Origin: Symbiodinium sp. CCMP2592
Taxonomy: Eukaryota > Sar > Dinophyceae > Suessiales > Symbiodiniaceae
NCBI GenBank assembly: GCA_905221615.1
Contig: CAJNDT010003402.1
Location: forward strand, 238,750 to 302,749
Length of the DNA: 64,000 bases
Reading direction: 5' to 3'
The notes under the pieces were generated by a model that saw only the letters and a program-made list of their open reading frames with translations, made no database searches and was not told the DNA's origin. Position numbers and translations under genes: made by a program. Positions 10,475 through 21,062 of the stretch are shown piece by piece (within the stretch, counting starts at the first letter, position 1; every line of letters begins with the position of its first letter).

Positions 10475-11640
10475 CTGACGCTCAACTTTAACACCTGTCG
10501 GGTTTGGGCTCGCACAGTACTTCATGTGAACGACAAAAGGGAACCCTCAGGAATAGTGACACTGGTTGTTCCCGTACATAGTTAATCTACATCCCTGCGG
10601 CAAGCTCGGCCCGTGAACCCTAATCGAAAAACCCTAAAACCCTTTACAGCCCTTACGATAACCCGTATAGTAACCCTTACAGATCCGCCACTGGGGTCTG
10701 TCAAAGGACTAGTCAATACAGCTGCTGAGGTTCAAGGTCAGGGTTAAACCTTGGGGTTTAGGGTTATGGCTTCAAGCATGCGGGGTTTGAGCCTCTAGCC
10801 AACCTTTTTGAGGCCATGGGTTGAGAGGGAACAAATCTGCTGCTTGCCAAGCTCGCGGCAATGCCCGAATGTGTTAAACCGGAACAACCCCTCATACAAA
10901 TGTGTATGGGCCCAGTAGACTCAATAGTCAGGGTCACCTTCTCCCTACTGAAGACAGCTACGTGTACCTTCGTACCGAGCATTGTTGCCATAGAAAAACA
11001 GTCTCTGGAACAGTGGTCGCGAAAACGGACACTGCCAAACAGTACCAACACCCTAAACATATTTGGGTAGTGCGGCAGTCAGTTCCAGTGCTCCTGCTCT
11101 CTGCATCTGACCTTGAGCCTAACCGCTAGTCACCAGATTCACAAGATCCGGCTGACACTGGGAATCAGACAGTAGACGAAATAGTACAGAGCAAGCAATG
11201 CCATCACTACCTGGTCCTTGTCTGCCTTTATATGTTCTTAACAGCAGCACCCAACCGCAGGCAATTCATGCGATGTGCCTGCAACAGGAAAGCATCGATG
11301 GTCTCCGTCTGCACAAGCCTTGGCCAAGCAAGGATGCAATTAAAGACCCCAAGCTCTTAGCTTAACGCCACAGCCCTGGAGCCCAAAACCGTTGAAACGC
11401 TCTGGCCTTTTCAAACACACTACAACTCCGCACGCTGAGTCCTTGAAGCACTAAGCCCCGTGGCATATGGAGGTTCGAGGTATAGCTTCTCAGGCCAGCT
11501 GGCTGTTTAATGGAGGCTTGCTCTGGGATTCCACGCCGCAGAAAGCAACATGGTTCAGGAGCCTTCGTGATGAACTTGCAGTGAGCAGTTAGGTTCTTTA
11601 TTCGAAGAACTTTGGAGGAATCTATAACAACTATAATAAC
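10475..11640. other. No gene seen
   Basis: Open frames at 10764-11060 (minus) and 10861-11070 (plus) are short and mirror each other. No palindromic element of the named families is evident. Confidence 0.5.
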
Positions 11641-11740
11641 ATGATGTGGGGACCCAAAGTGACAGGCTCACTGACGATTCAGACCCCTGTGTTACTAACG
11701 GGCTGGTGGTAGTGGGGGGTGGCACCGGTGGTCATGGCAG

Positions 11741-11808
11741 TTGTGGTAGCAGTAGCAGCAGTAGCGGTAGTAGCAGTAGTAAGAGAAGTAGCCAAAGTAT
11801 CAATAGTG

Positions 11809-11849
<41 letters not shown>

Positions 11850-11853
11850 TGTT

Positions 11854-11905
<52 letters not shown>

Positions 11906-11995
11906 AGGTAGTAGTAGTAGTAGTAGCAGTAGTAGTAGTAGTAGTAATAGCAATGGCAGCAGCAGGAGTAGCAGTAGCAAAAGGAATGGAAGATT
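11741..11995. repeat. Trinucleotide microsatellite (AGT)n
   Basis: Long (AGT/TAG)n with AGC and AGG interruptions. All long open frames over this interval (poly-Ser, poly-Val, poly-Thr, poly-Leu, poly-Tyr) are translations of the repeat and not proteins. Confidence 0.95.
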
Positions 11996-12259
11996 CGGAG
12001 TTTGCTCGGTTGTTGTTCGTGTTGTTGTCGTGGCCCAATTGTCGTCACTGGTGGCAGTTGTGGAGGCGATCCCGGTTGTGGTCGCCACCAAATCTGCTGC
12101 AACGCTGTAGTAAAGCCGACATGCAGTGGACTGTCTTCATCTAGGCTTGGAAATATCCAGGGAGCAAAAAGTATAGACATCTATTTCATGCTTGTTCCCT
12201 TTAAGTAACAGGTCCCCCCAACAAGCATAAAAGTATTGTACCCCAAAGCCCAGTCATCT

Positions 12260-12356
12260 TACGTTTGCTTAGCAGGGAATGGAAGAATGGTAGCAATAGT
12301 AGTTCCAATATGTTGTAATTGTGCCCCATTCCTCCATTCCCTACTAACCAAAGGTA
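12260..12356 (+). mobile_element. Palindromic element family J, copy 2
   Basis: TACGTTTGCTTAGCAGGGAATGG at the left and CCATTCCCTACTAACCAAAGGTA at the right. TA at both ends. Mutated at the left terminus relative to copies 1 and 3. Confidence 0.8.
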
Positions 12357-12483
12357 GGTCATAGAACAAAGCAGAGGCCCAGAGCCACAACAAAAATATC
12401 GCTTTGCGAGCTGCAGAGTAGACAGCGCGGAGGGTATGTGCCGCAAGCCGAGTGTGAACCACTGCTGCCCGAGGACCTGGGAC

Positions 12484-12630
12484 TTAATTATAATATACTA
12501 TAGAGTTGATAGGGTTAAGCGCCTAGGGGTAGGGGCTTGCGGCTTTGGGTTTAGGGTTTAGAGTCTTAGAGATTAGAATTGATTGGCTTAAGGGCCCAGG
12601 GGTAAGGGTTTGGCATGTAGGGCAAACTTA
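12484..12630. repeat. Inverted segmental duplicate (partner 8404-8549)
   Basis: Reverse complement of 8404-8549, abutting J copy 3. Includes GGCATGTAGGGCAAACTTAC. Confidence 0.85.
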
Positions 12631-12715
12631 CCTTTGGTTAGTATGGAATGGAGGAATGGGGTAGAATTATAACTACTACTACTACCATTCTTCCATTCCC
12701 TACTAACCAAAGGTA
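12629..12715 (-). mobile_element. Palindromic element family J, copy 3 (inverted)
   Basis: Ends TACCTTTGGTTAGTATGG and CCCTACTAACCAAAGGTA with TA on each side. Opposite in orientation to copy 1, with which it shares about 145 bp of flank. Confidence 0.85.
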
Positions 12716-12799
12716 AGGAGAACATGCCGTGCCTGATCCTTTCGACATAATGCTTCGGACTCAGATTTCGGCTTAATTAGGGGTAGAGCTGAGGCTTAG

Positions 12800-12840
12800 A
12801 AACCGGTTTAGGGTTTAGGGTTTAGGGTTTTAGGGTTTGT
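12800..12840 (+). repeat. Short telomere-like block
   Basis: Four or five TTTAGGG units. Confidence 0.9.
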
Positions 12841-12984
12841 TCACAAGATCTCAGAACTTCCAGACATAGGGCCTGGAGTCTGCAGCTGTGTGCGACAAGC
12901 AGGTGTTCAAAGTAGCCTTGAAGTTGGTAGACATTCAACTCAGGGTCTGGAGTTCAGGCTCGCGCGTTCTCTATCCCACAATGA

Positions 12985-13100
12985 TGGGAGGCCAAAAGGG
13001 GGGTTTAAGATTCTTAGGGTAGGGATTCCTTAATATGAACCCTATTATGGGAACCCTAATCCCTACTAAACCCCCATAGGCTAAAACCCTTTTGGCCTCC
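12985..13100 (+). mobile_element. Palindromic element family I, copy 2
   Basis: TGGGAGGCCAAAAGGGG and AACCCTTTTGGCCTCC, with the same core as copy 1 (GGGTAGGGATTCCTTAATAT). Flanked by ATGA on both sides, which may be part of the element. Confidence 0.8.
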
Positions 13101-13438
13101 TATGACCCAACAGCCCGAAATCTCAAACAAGCAGCTCTGACCCTCCCTCTGACAACACCTCAAACCGAAAGCAGATCAAGAATACAATGCATGACATCAC
13201 GCTTGCAGCCCGGGGTCCGAAAAGACGGAGACTCCCACCACTCCTTAGATAACGGTGGCTATAGCTTGCTTCCTGCTTGCCTTCGGTACTCATTCGATTC
13301 CTTCACTGCTCCTGTCGTTCCCGCTGCTGACTTGAGATGACCCTTTGTGCACTAACTTCTCACGCTTAATTCCATGGCAGTTCTTGTTCTGAGTAGCGAT
13401 GACCAGAATACTGCCGTGGGAGTGGAACTGGCGACAAC

Positions 13439-13735
13439 ATAATAGTAAGAGGAGGAAGAGGGTATCAACAGTAAGCAGTAGCAGTAATAGTCCTCGTCGT
13501 AGGAGTAGTAGCAGCAGCAGCAGCAGCAGGAGCAGGAGTAGTAGTAGTAGTAGTAGTAGTAGCAGTAGTAGTAAGAGTAGTAGTAGTAGTAGTAGTAGCA
13601 GTAGCAGTAGCAGTAGCAGTAGTAGTAGTAGTAGTAGTAGGAGCAGCAGCAGTAGCCGCGGCAGTGGCAGCCGTGGTGGCAGTGGCAGTGGCCGTGGCAG
13701 TAGCAGTAGGAGTAGCAGTCTGGTAAAGTACTAGT
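13439..13735. repeat. Trinucleotide microsatellite (AGT/AGC)n
   Basis: Imperfect AGT/AGC/AGG repeat. The 111-codon serine-rich frame at 13399-13734 is a translation of it. The adjacent 13729-13760 carries nested ACTAGT palindromes. Confidence 0.9.
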
Positions 13736-13802
13736 TACTAGTTACTGGTACTAGTAACTGCAGTTGTAGAGGCAGCAAAAACCGACAGTAGTAACGGCAG
13801 TA

Positions 13803-13912
13803 CTTAAAGGATCATGGGACTTAGCAACTAGGGTTCTAATTAAGGTAACTATACTTATAACCCCAATTAAGGTACTTATAACCTTACTTACTAAGTCCCA
13901 TGATCCTCCAAG
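13803..13912 (+). mobile_element. Palindromic element family A, copy 1
   Basis: CTTAAAGGATCATGGGACTT at the left and AAGTCCCATGATCCTCCAAG minus a few bases at the right, with TA on both outer sides (13801-13802, 13913-13914). The core is GGTAACTATACTTATAACCCC. Family A is the most abundant family here, with about 20 copies in both orientations. Confidence 0.9.
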
Positions 13913-14014
13913 TAGTACGCAACACGCACAGTAGCAGCACATGCAGCCCCCGTTGCATGACGGCTTGGCTCCCAGTTGGTCGGTCGTCGGTGCTGTTTTG
14001 GCATTGTGGATGCT

Positions 14015-14123
14015 CTCAGACCTTCCCAAATCCCTTAATTAAGGAATATACCTTAAATTATAATAGGATCCCAAATATGAATTAAGGTATATTCCTTAAT
14101 TAAGGGATTTTGGAAGGTCTGGG
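14015..14123. mobile_element. Palindromic element family C, copy 2
   Basis: CTCAGACCTTCCCAAATCCC and GGGATTTTGGAAGGTCTGGG with CTTAATTAAGG arms. If the element is 14016-14122, GCTC is duplicated on both sides (14012-14015, 14123-14126). Confidence 0.85.
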
Positions 14124-14195
14124 CTCACGTGTGCTGATCAATTTTGGGATGCTGAGGGCTCAGCGTTACTTGACAGGGCTTAGGCTACGCCATCT

Positions 14196-14301
14196 GGGAG
14201 TTTCCGAAAATAGGGGATCCTAATATGGTACCTTGAATAGTATAGTAGGATCCTTATTATAAGGGCACAAAATAGGGTACCCCTCATTTTCGGAAACTCC
14301 C
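14196..14301. mobile_element. Palindromic element family B, copy 1
   Basis: GGGAGTTTCCGAAAATAGGG and CATTTTCGGAAACTCCC. Flanks ATCT/ACCT resemble a decayed 4 bp duplication. Confidence 0.85.
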
Positions 14302-15580
14302 ACCTGGGGTGCGGGGTCCATTTCGGCAAAGCTACCGAGCACATGTCGCCAAGAAATGCTGGCCGAGCGATGCGAGAAGGACGTGCCGGCGAGGAGTGGT
14401 GTTAGTACCTTGGGTCCGGCTCTAATGTGCCAGAAGGGGCCTAGCTCATGGCTGGGATGGTATTAAGAGTTCTGTTTCTTATTCCTTATCGGGTTCAATG
14501 TACCCATAAAAATGTAAAACGTTACCCAGCTATGACAGAAGGGAAAGGAAGAAGTTCGAGGACTCTCACAAGACCTCCACACATGGCCTTCAGCGCGAGG
14601 GGGGGGGACCTGGGATCGAGGATGCTGTGAGGACTTTTGGTTTCCATCGGTGTACTTGCGCGTGGCCTGTCAAACTCCAGCTGCATGGAGAACTTAAGAA
14701 AGCAACAGCTCCTTGACAAGGATAGATTTCATTAACGAAAGAGCACCTTAAACTATTCAACTTCCCTGTCTAGTATTGGCCTTCACGAAAGTCAACGAAT
14801 GCACGAAAGGCTTCCCTGCTGCATGACAAACGTGTGCAACGCTGCAGACGATCATTGACTAGCACATTCACGTCATGCAAGCTTCGCAGTTGAAAGCCCC
14901 AAAACAACCAGCCTCTACACCCTAAACCCTAAACCCGAGACCCCCATAAACAGTAAAGCACTCTAAATCCCCCCAGACCCCAACCTACCGCCCACTGAAC
15001 AAAGAAACCCTGCAAGCATGTAAGATCTTGTTTCTAAATCCTAGCACAGTCCCGAACTAAAACCAATCAAACCCTGTAAGAACTTGCAGAAGCCACCAAG
15101 AAAAGCACCTGTAGAACCCATTCAAATCACCCCCAAACCTCGCGAGCCCTAAAGAAACTGAGCCCCTGACAGACAAGAGGAGCAAGTCCTGAGCTCTTTG
15201 GGGCTTAGAGTTGTTGAGGGTTTAGGAGTTAAGGTTTGGGGTCTATGCTTGTGTAGGGATTTGCGCTCAGGGTTTGGGGGTTTGGTGTGATTAAGGCCTT
15301 AGCAGTTAGGGTTTGGGGTTGTAAGCTGGTTTAGGGTATAGCGGTTAGGGAACGGGGTTTAGAGTAATTTAGGGTTTAGGCCTTCACCCCGAAACACATG
15401 CCCTTAATTGATCTAGCTTCCTCAAACGATTAAAAGAGGCTCCCCCCTAGCCTCTCTCCAGAGTCTAATCAATGTTCCTTGAGTGTGGGCCCAGTTCTGC
15501 GAGTATTTTTGGACTGTTCGGAGTTCAGACCCCTGGACCCATACAGGAGCTTAGATAACCAATCTAGGGGCTTGAATAAA
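14302..15580. other. No gene seen
   Basis: Short frames only. Degenerate CCCTAAA at about 14920 and TTTAGGG-like motifs between 15220 and 15380. No named element. Confidence 0.5.
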
Positions 15581-15584
15581 TGGA

Positions 15585-15747
15585 ACAGGGTTCCTTTAAG
15601 GGCTCTATAAGGGTTACTATAAGGGATCTATAAGGGTACCATAGTATAGGGGCCTTTTTAATTAGACTAGGGTTTTGGGGGCCCATTAAAACTATAACTA
15701 TAAGGAAACCCACCGAAATAGTATAGGTAATAATTCAGGCCCCTATA
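15585..15747. mobile_element. GATCTATAAGGG tract and family H copy
   Basis: 15585-15643 repeats CTATAAGGG and GATCTATAAGGG. 15644-15747 is a family H element with TATAGGGGCC at the left and GGCCCCTATA at the right. Confidence 0.65.
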
Positions 15748-15840
15748 TTAGCAATGCTCTTCCTTGGGGCTCCTCAGCGTCAGAGTCCTGTTATGTACCT
15801 CCAAACCCAATCAACTTAAGGCACCTACAGTATATTAAAA

Positions 15841-15897
15841 TCTTAAACCCTAAACCCTAAACCCCTAAACCCTAAACCCTAAACCGTAAACCCACTT
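15841..15897 (-). repeat. Interstitial telomere block (CCCTAAA)n
   Basis: Six to seven CCCTAAA/CCCCTAAA units. Confidence 0.95.
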
Positions 15898-16308
15898 ATA
15901 AGGCCCTTGTAGAAAACCTTTGTTGCTCCAGGGACTCTAGGGTGTAGGGTTTGGCCTTCTTGGCTTCGGGTTCCGGGCTTGGTGTCTAGGGTATGGCTGA
16001 GGGCTTATGGTATATAAGGTCTGACGGCAGGCTGGGGTGGACATGCGCAGGTCTTGCTTCCCGCTTTTTCGAAACAGTTTTGGGCAGCACAGGGGGTTTG
16101 GTGGCGTCCGCGAACTCCAGACTCTGCCAAGCTCTCCGGGCCAAATACAACAGAGACCCTGCCCGCAGATCCCAACAGCCCTTCATGAAGTCGTATGGCT
16201 TTAGATGATGTATGACCCAAGGAAAAGCAAAGATTCCTGACAGAAGAGGTGCGTGGGCTCTCTCAGCTCAGCAAACCAAGAAAAAACAACCCTTCTTCCC
16301 AGACCTTA

Positions 16309-16411
16309 AAGTAAAAGCCAGAAAGTTGGAATATGGTTATCCTAACCCTTCTATGGTAAATTATAGGGTATCCTACCCTGAAACCATATTCCAACTTTCT
16401 GGAGTTCCCTG
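16309..16411 (+). mobile_element. Palindromic element family E, copy 1
   Basis: AAGTAAAAGCCAGAAAGTTGG and CCAACTTTCTGGAGTTCCCT with TA on each outer side. The inner GTAAATTATAGGGTATCC is conserved with copies 4 and 6. Confidence 0.85.
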
Positions 16412-16536
16412 TAAACCCTAAACCCCAAAACCCAAACCTAAAGAGCAAGCGAGGTGCCATGAAGCAAAAGTACCAGACGGGCACCTCGGCGCGCACCGTG
16501 GTGCCTTGTCAGACAACACCGCGCCGGCTTTAGGCT

Positions 16537-16690
16537 TGGGCTAGGGTTTAGGGTTAAGGGTTTACGGGTTTAGGGTTTAGGGTTAAGGGTTTAGGGTTTA
16601 AGGGTTTAGGTTTTAAGGGTTAAGGGTTTAGGGGTTTAGGGTTTAGGGTTTAAGGTTTAAGGGTTTAGGGTTTAGCGTTTGAAGAAGTTT
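16537..16690 (+). repeat. Interstitial telomere-like block
   Basis: TTTAGGG with TTAAGGG and TTTTAAGGG variants. Degenerate. Confidence 0.9.
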
Positions 16691-16938
16691 GGTTAGGGCT
16701 TCTAGCGTTTAGGGTCTAAGCAGTTTATGGCTTTGGGGTTCTGGCTATCCGGTGGCTTCAGCTTAGGGCCATTGAGGTTGGCGACGGGAGTTGCATCCAG
16801 TGCGAGGAGGGTTTGTGGGTTGCGGGCCTGCCTTGTGCCTACTTGGACCCCTATGCGCTTTCGAAGAAGTCATAATTCTGCGGTTTGGAGGCCAGGCTAT
16901 GGCCCCTACTATCGCTTGGGGCTCCTTAGCATGACTCT

Positions 16939-17065
16939 ATAGTATACAGTATACTCCTTAACATAAATATGGTGTGGAGTTTACTCCTTAACAGAACTAG
17001 AGTATATCGTATACTCCTTAACACAACTACAGCATATAGTCTATGGGTGTCTACAGTATATGACT
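16939..17065. repeat. Short tandem repeat with ATACTCCTTAACA units
   Basis: Three copies of ACTCCTTAACA at about 16953, 16983 and 17012 (period about 30 bp), within sequence rich in AGTATA. Confidence 0.7.
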
Positions 17066-17139
17066 TTTAAGATGCCCCCAAAACCCTGTTCCCAGCATTA
17101 AGGCTCAGGGACCGCCGGGACCCGAGGCTTGTCGGCTTA

Positions 17140-17345
17140 ATATAGGAGTCTAGCTAAATTACCAATTCTATTTTTGGGGATTCCGCTTTATAGTTGTAGT
17201 AGAATGCATCTCCATGCCACGAGCGCTGAGACGATAAAAGGTTCCATAAAGCCTCCTGCGAGGCTGCGGGCGACTTCCCCCTATTTGGGGTCTAGGGTTT
17301 AGGGTTTAGGGTTTTAAGGCTTTAGGGTTCAGGGTTCATGGTTTA
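17140..17345 (+). repeat. Family H fragment and telomere-like block
   Basis: 17143-17205 holds ACCAATTCTATTTTTGGGGA, a left-half motif of family H. 17284-17345 has TTTAGGG variants, with inverse CCCTAAA starting at 17349. Confidence 0.6.
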
Positions 17346-17624
17346 GGGAACCCTAAACCCCCAATGTAGGAACCTGATTAAGAAACCCTGGGCCTAGAAC
17401 CCCAAAATAGTAGGACTCATATACGGAACCTGAACCCTAAACCCTTAAACCCCAAAACCCTAAAACCTTCTTTGCATGTTGATCATGTGCCCGAGAACCA
17501 ACGTGAAAGCCTGCGCTCAGAATTCAAAAACTATGTAGGGCTAAGGGCTGACGGCGACAGGGTCTACCGGGTTTGGAGTTTAGGTTGTGACTGAAAATGC
17601 CATATTCTCAGAAAGCAAACGTTC

Positions 17625-17672
17625 AGTTTAGGGTTTAGGGTGTAGGGTTTAGGGTTTAGGGTTTAGGGTTGT
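17625..17672 (+). repeat. Interstitial telomere block (TTTAGGG)n
   Basis: Five to six units, one variant TGTAGGG. Confidence 0.95.
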
Positions 17673-18460
17673 TGTAACATCGGCCTGCCATGACCTTCCG
17701 GGTGGAAATGCTGGTGCCTGCCGCGAAGAGTGCTGCAAACCTTGTTGCAAGTGGCCGGTGGTGGTGCAGGCTTCGAGGAGTGTGGTTTGGGAGGTTGGAG
17801 GATGTTGCAGCACAACAGAAACCTCCAAGCACCTCTGAAACACAAATCAAAGACCAACTACTGGGATAGAGATTTAAGATCGTAAATTGTTGCCAGAAAG
17901 ATAAGGATGTAAGACAGGAAGATATACCAAAGGTGATGATCCATACCAAAGATTGCCTGTACTTGACTGTGATAAAGCCATAAAAAGGAGTAGGTACTGG
18001 TGGAAAGCTAAACGCGACAACTAGCAGAAGCCAAGCCGGAACCCCAACCAGAATCCCAAAAAACTCCTCCGACAGTACTCACATCGAACACATGTAGGTA
18101 TAACGATGCGAGAGTGCAGAGGCCCCAGACACGAAACTCCCTAACCACATACGTATATAGGAATCATTCGGGCTCATCGTACATAACATACTAAGATCGA
18201 TGCTCGGGGTGCTACGGTTGCTATTAGGGCGGGATTGGCGAATTGAAATTAGCTTACGAAGGTCAATTCCGAGGCGGCCATCCGAGTACAGACTTATCTC
18301 ACCGCCTTCAGCCAGACATCGAGAGCTATGCAAATTGGCACCGGTTCACGGTTTCGGGGTTGAAACATACTTCCTGATTATCCCTATGCCGTCAGGGTAG
18401 GGAACCTCCTAATCAAACACTGAACCCTATCAAATTGCTCCTACTTCCGTTTGTTCAGGC
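17673..18460. other. No gene seen
   Basis: Minus-strand frames of 64-97 codons at 17649-17949 overlap each other. No domain is recognised. Confidence 0.5.
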
Positions 18461-18524
18461 CCATTGAGGCAGAAATTCGCCAAGAATATCGGTTCCCAGG
18501 CACAGCAGAACGATCACCGCGACC

Positions 18525-19047
18525 GTGGGATCAAGATACAGGTCCTGCGTTGGGAAGAGAGCAGATGTTGTCCAAGGGTTCTCGAGCCCAGGGTTGCGGC
18601 TGCCTTTGTTAAAATTGCTTTGGGACTGGGCGGTGCGACGGTGCGACCCAATATGTGGTGATTTACAACCCTCAGACCTTAAATTCCTAGAAAAAGGCTT
18701 TTTCGAGGGTGGTCTTCATGATAACCTGGTTATGGCGTCCGTTTCTACTTTATGCTTAGAACCTCCGTGTGTCTTGATTGTGGTGGCCCGCTTCTTGGTG
18801 TTGTCCTTGCAGCCTCGCTGCTTGGAGATTACGACAACCACCTGGCTTGGAGAACCTCTGGAGGTTGAGGGTTTGGGGTTTCACGACATGTTATTTCAAG
18901 GGAGAGGTCAGAAAACGGCACGAAGTAGGAACGTTGAAAACTCTGCTTCATAGCGGTCGGCAATCCAGTGTCGGCAGCTCATTTGTTGGTGGCACCGTAT
19001 ATGTAGTTGCGTACCGTGAAATGCATCAGACGGGGTGTCCCGGCTAG
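18525..19047 (+). other. Possible eroded upstream coding sequence
   Basis: Open frames at 18525-18953 and 18778-19047 lead toward the better coding candidate at 19151. The last part of the second frame (about 18980-19044) looks protein-like but ends in TAG at 19045-19047, just before an ATG in the same frame at 19054. I cannot assign a function. It could be decayed coding sequence or chance. Confidence 0.2.
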
Positions 19048-19053
19048 GACAAT

Positions 19054-19269
19054 ATGTCAATATGTGACCTCCAGCACACGGTTGCGGAGCGAATTGTGCA
19101 AGCCTTCAACCGTGGTCGCGTGCTAATGCACGAGCCCGAGTTCGACCCCTATGTTTGTGCACCCGGGCGCCTACTCTGGCACCATCCGCTCGATGCTCCC
19201 GCTCGAGGATGTTGGATTGGGATTGGGCTCCGCCCCTTCCCTCCAAATCCAGCCCGCCGGGCTTCTTAG
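19054..19269 (+). pseudogene. Short frame, likely 5' part of the 19.1-19.9 kb gene
   Basis: This 71-codon frame starts at an ATG and reads plausibly for about the first 33 residues (a helix-like charged segment, then MHEPEFDPY). After that it becomes Pro/Arg/Trp-rich and unprotein-like. The next frame becomes protein-like at that point (19151 on). This pattern fits one coding sequence with a frameshift between about 19140 and 19170. No family is recognised. It is my second coding candidate in the window, together with the entry at 19151. Confidence 0.35.
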
Positions 19270-19855
19270 CAATGCCATCAGTCGGCTCCGCAGCCGGGCG
19301 ACTTCTTCTGGCTGGCACCTTCCGCAGGTTTTGGTTTACTGGCTGCGTGGACCCATCCGCCGGCCGTTTTACTTTCCTCTGCGCTTCTTCCGGCTCGGAT
19401 GGTACATCCTAGAGGACCGGCGTGCTAAAGTCGTGCACGCGCTCTTGGAGAGCCTTGACCAGAACAGCTCCGTCTATGACGAACTCTCGGACAAGTACAT
19501 CCTGGGAGACAATCCTGCGTGTGACACCTGGCGGAGTGAAGGGCAGGCGTTTCTGGACATGGGTGGCGTTGGTCCGGGCCTACCAGAGATCTTTCTTACG
19601 CCCCGGCTTATACCGGATCTGCACCCTCCTTTCAAGCCGCATAAGAAGTATAACGTTCGCCAGTTACAAGATAGCTATGACGACAATAAGACCCGCTTCC
19701 TCTACTCTTTGTGCGAGGAGGCCTTCAATGACCCCGGCCGTGTTTTTGGGCGTCAGCTGGAGATTTGGCCACGCTATGGCCTCCAGCCCCTGAACGTGCC
19801 ACGGCCCGAGGCTGGCCGGCATCAGAGACTCTATCTGGGCTGGAATACACAGTGA
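19151..19855 (+). CDS. Hypothetical protein, 234 aa (probably a 5'-broken gene)
   Basis: The frame from ATG 19151 to TGA 19855 has balanced amino-acid use, many C/G-ending codons and acidic, basic and aromatic residues in natural proportions. It stands out from the repeat-derived frames. Visible features are an aromatic/basic segment near residues 60-85 (RRPFYFPLRFFRLGWYILED), an acidic-polar middle and a charged C-terminal third. There is no signal peptide and no clear membrane span. I do not recognise the family and make no functional claim. The first codons may not be the true start, because an upstream in-frame stop lies close (TAA near 19124) and a better N-terminal continuation exists in the neighbouring frame. 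It may be a decayed gene, an exon or a captured fragment. Confidence 0.45.
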   Translation: MFVHPGAYSGTIRSMLPLEDVGLGLGSAPSLQIQPAGLLSNAISRLRSRATSSGWHLPQVLVYWLRGPIRRPFYFPLRFFRLGWYILEDRRAKVVHALLESLDQNSSVYDELSDKYILGDNPACDTWRSEGQAFLDMGGVGPGLPEIFLTPRLIPDLHPPFKPHKKYNVRQLQDSYDDNKTRFLYSLCEEAFNDPGRVFGRQLEIWPRYGLQPLNVPRPEAGRHQRLYLGWNTQ

Positions 19856-20548
19856 CGGGTCTGGCAAGGGCCGCAGATTGGAATGTGCAAAAGAGGGGGG
19901 GCCGTCATATGGATGGCTACCCACCGCGACCAAGTGCGCACTGTGTGAGTGATTCGGGATGCACTCACGTGCGTGGTTGCTTGTCGGCATTGAGTCGCAT
20001 TTTGGTCTTGGCCTGATGCCTGCACCAGCCATTGGACTTTTGGACTTGTGTGTGCACGACCCACTTTAGTGTGCACGACTCAGCTAAAACTTGACGCGAG
20101 GGTAGACCGTTGTCCGCGGGGACTAAAACGGCTGCCGGAGCTTTGCATTGGGCTCCACTCGTTGTCTTGGGCGGCTTTGGGCGACGGCCCACTGTTGCTT
20201 TAGCTTGAGGTCGCTGAGAGCGAGGCCTTTTTCAAACGCTGAACGGCTCCTGCTGACTAAGGCCGCACGCCGCAGCTAGTACGTAACCTCCTCCACTAGA
20301 CTAGTCCTACGTTTCACCGCTGTTTTGTGTGTGTGTGTGTTTGTTCGTTTGTTTGTTTATTCGGACCGAGCCCTGCAGCTGCAGCAACCGAGGCTGCTCC
20401 AAAATACGAGCCATCAGTGATCCGGCCCCTCTCGCATGCAACAGGTAGATTCCGTAGGTGGCTCTCCACGTCGAAAATCGAAAGCCGCCCGCCGTGCATA
20501 GATTGACTGAAAGTTCCGCAGGATACCGAGAACATACCTGATCCTACT
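19856..20548. other. No gene seen
   Basis: Short opposite-strand frames only. A (GT)n/(GTTT)n run lies at about 20323-20360. Confidence 0.5.
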
Positions 20549-20612
20549 GAAACCCTAAACCCTAAACCCTAAACTGTAAACCCTAAACCCTAAACCCTAA
20601 ACCCTAAACGAA
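20549..20612 (-). repeat. Interstitial telomere block (CCCTAAA)n
   Basis: Eight to nine units with one CTGTAAA variant. Confidence 0.95.
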
Positions 20613-20723
20613 ATCCATCATTCACCGACAACTCCGGGCTCGTGCTCTGAAAGACACGAAGCCTCGGACCTCCGCAAGTAGTTGCTAAAGCCACCTCCGG
20701 TCACATGAGACTGCTAATCATTA

Positions 20724-20819
20724 CCTTAACCCTGAAGAACCTACCGTTTTAGGGTTCCCTATGATGATTTCCTTATATAAGTCCTTTGGAAGCTTGGTTC
20801 TGATTCTTCAGGGTTAAGG
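20724..20819. mobile_element. Palindromic element M (single copy)
   Basis: CCTTAACCCTGAAGAA at the left and TTCTTCAGGGTTAAGG (one gap) at the right form inverted ends of about 16 bp. No second copy seen in the window. Confidence 0.65.
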
Positions 20820-20982
20820 TGATTAATAACAGACAAAAGCTAGCCAAATATATTCTGAAGGCACAGGCACCAACACCTTCTAGTTTTGTCTCCTCGTGCT
20901 TCGAAGAGTGATGGCCAGCAGCTTCGTCCTTCGACATGCAGCTTGAAGCAAACGAGCAACAAACTGAAGTTTTAGCTCCAAG

Positions 20983-21062
<80 letters not shown>
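20983..21062. repeat. Microsatellite (TAC)n, about 26 units
   Basis: Perfect ACT/TAC run. The flanking 65-86 codon frames are poly-Val or poly-Leu artefacts. Confidence 0.97.

Noticed and set aside
11646..12180. Open frames of 119-154 codons rich in Ser, Val, Thr, Leu or Tyr
   Set aside because: Pure products of the (AGT)n microsatellite. The same holds at 13399-13734, 20880-21196, 38480-38977, 44521-44811 and 45707-45983.
20500..20620. Dinoflagellate spliced-leader relic
   Set aside because: I looked for CCATTTTGGCTCAAG-like sequence upstream of the coding candidates and found none, so the lineage call rests on other features.
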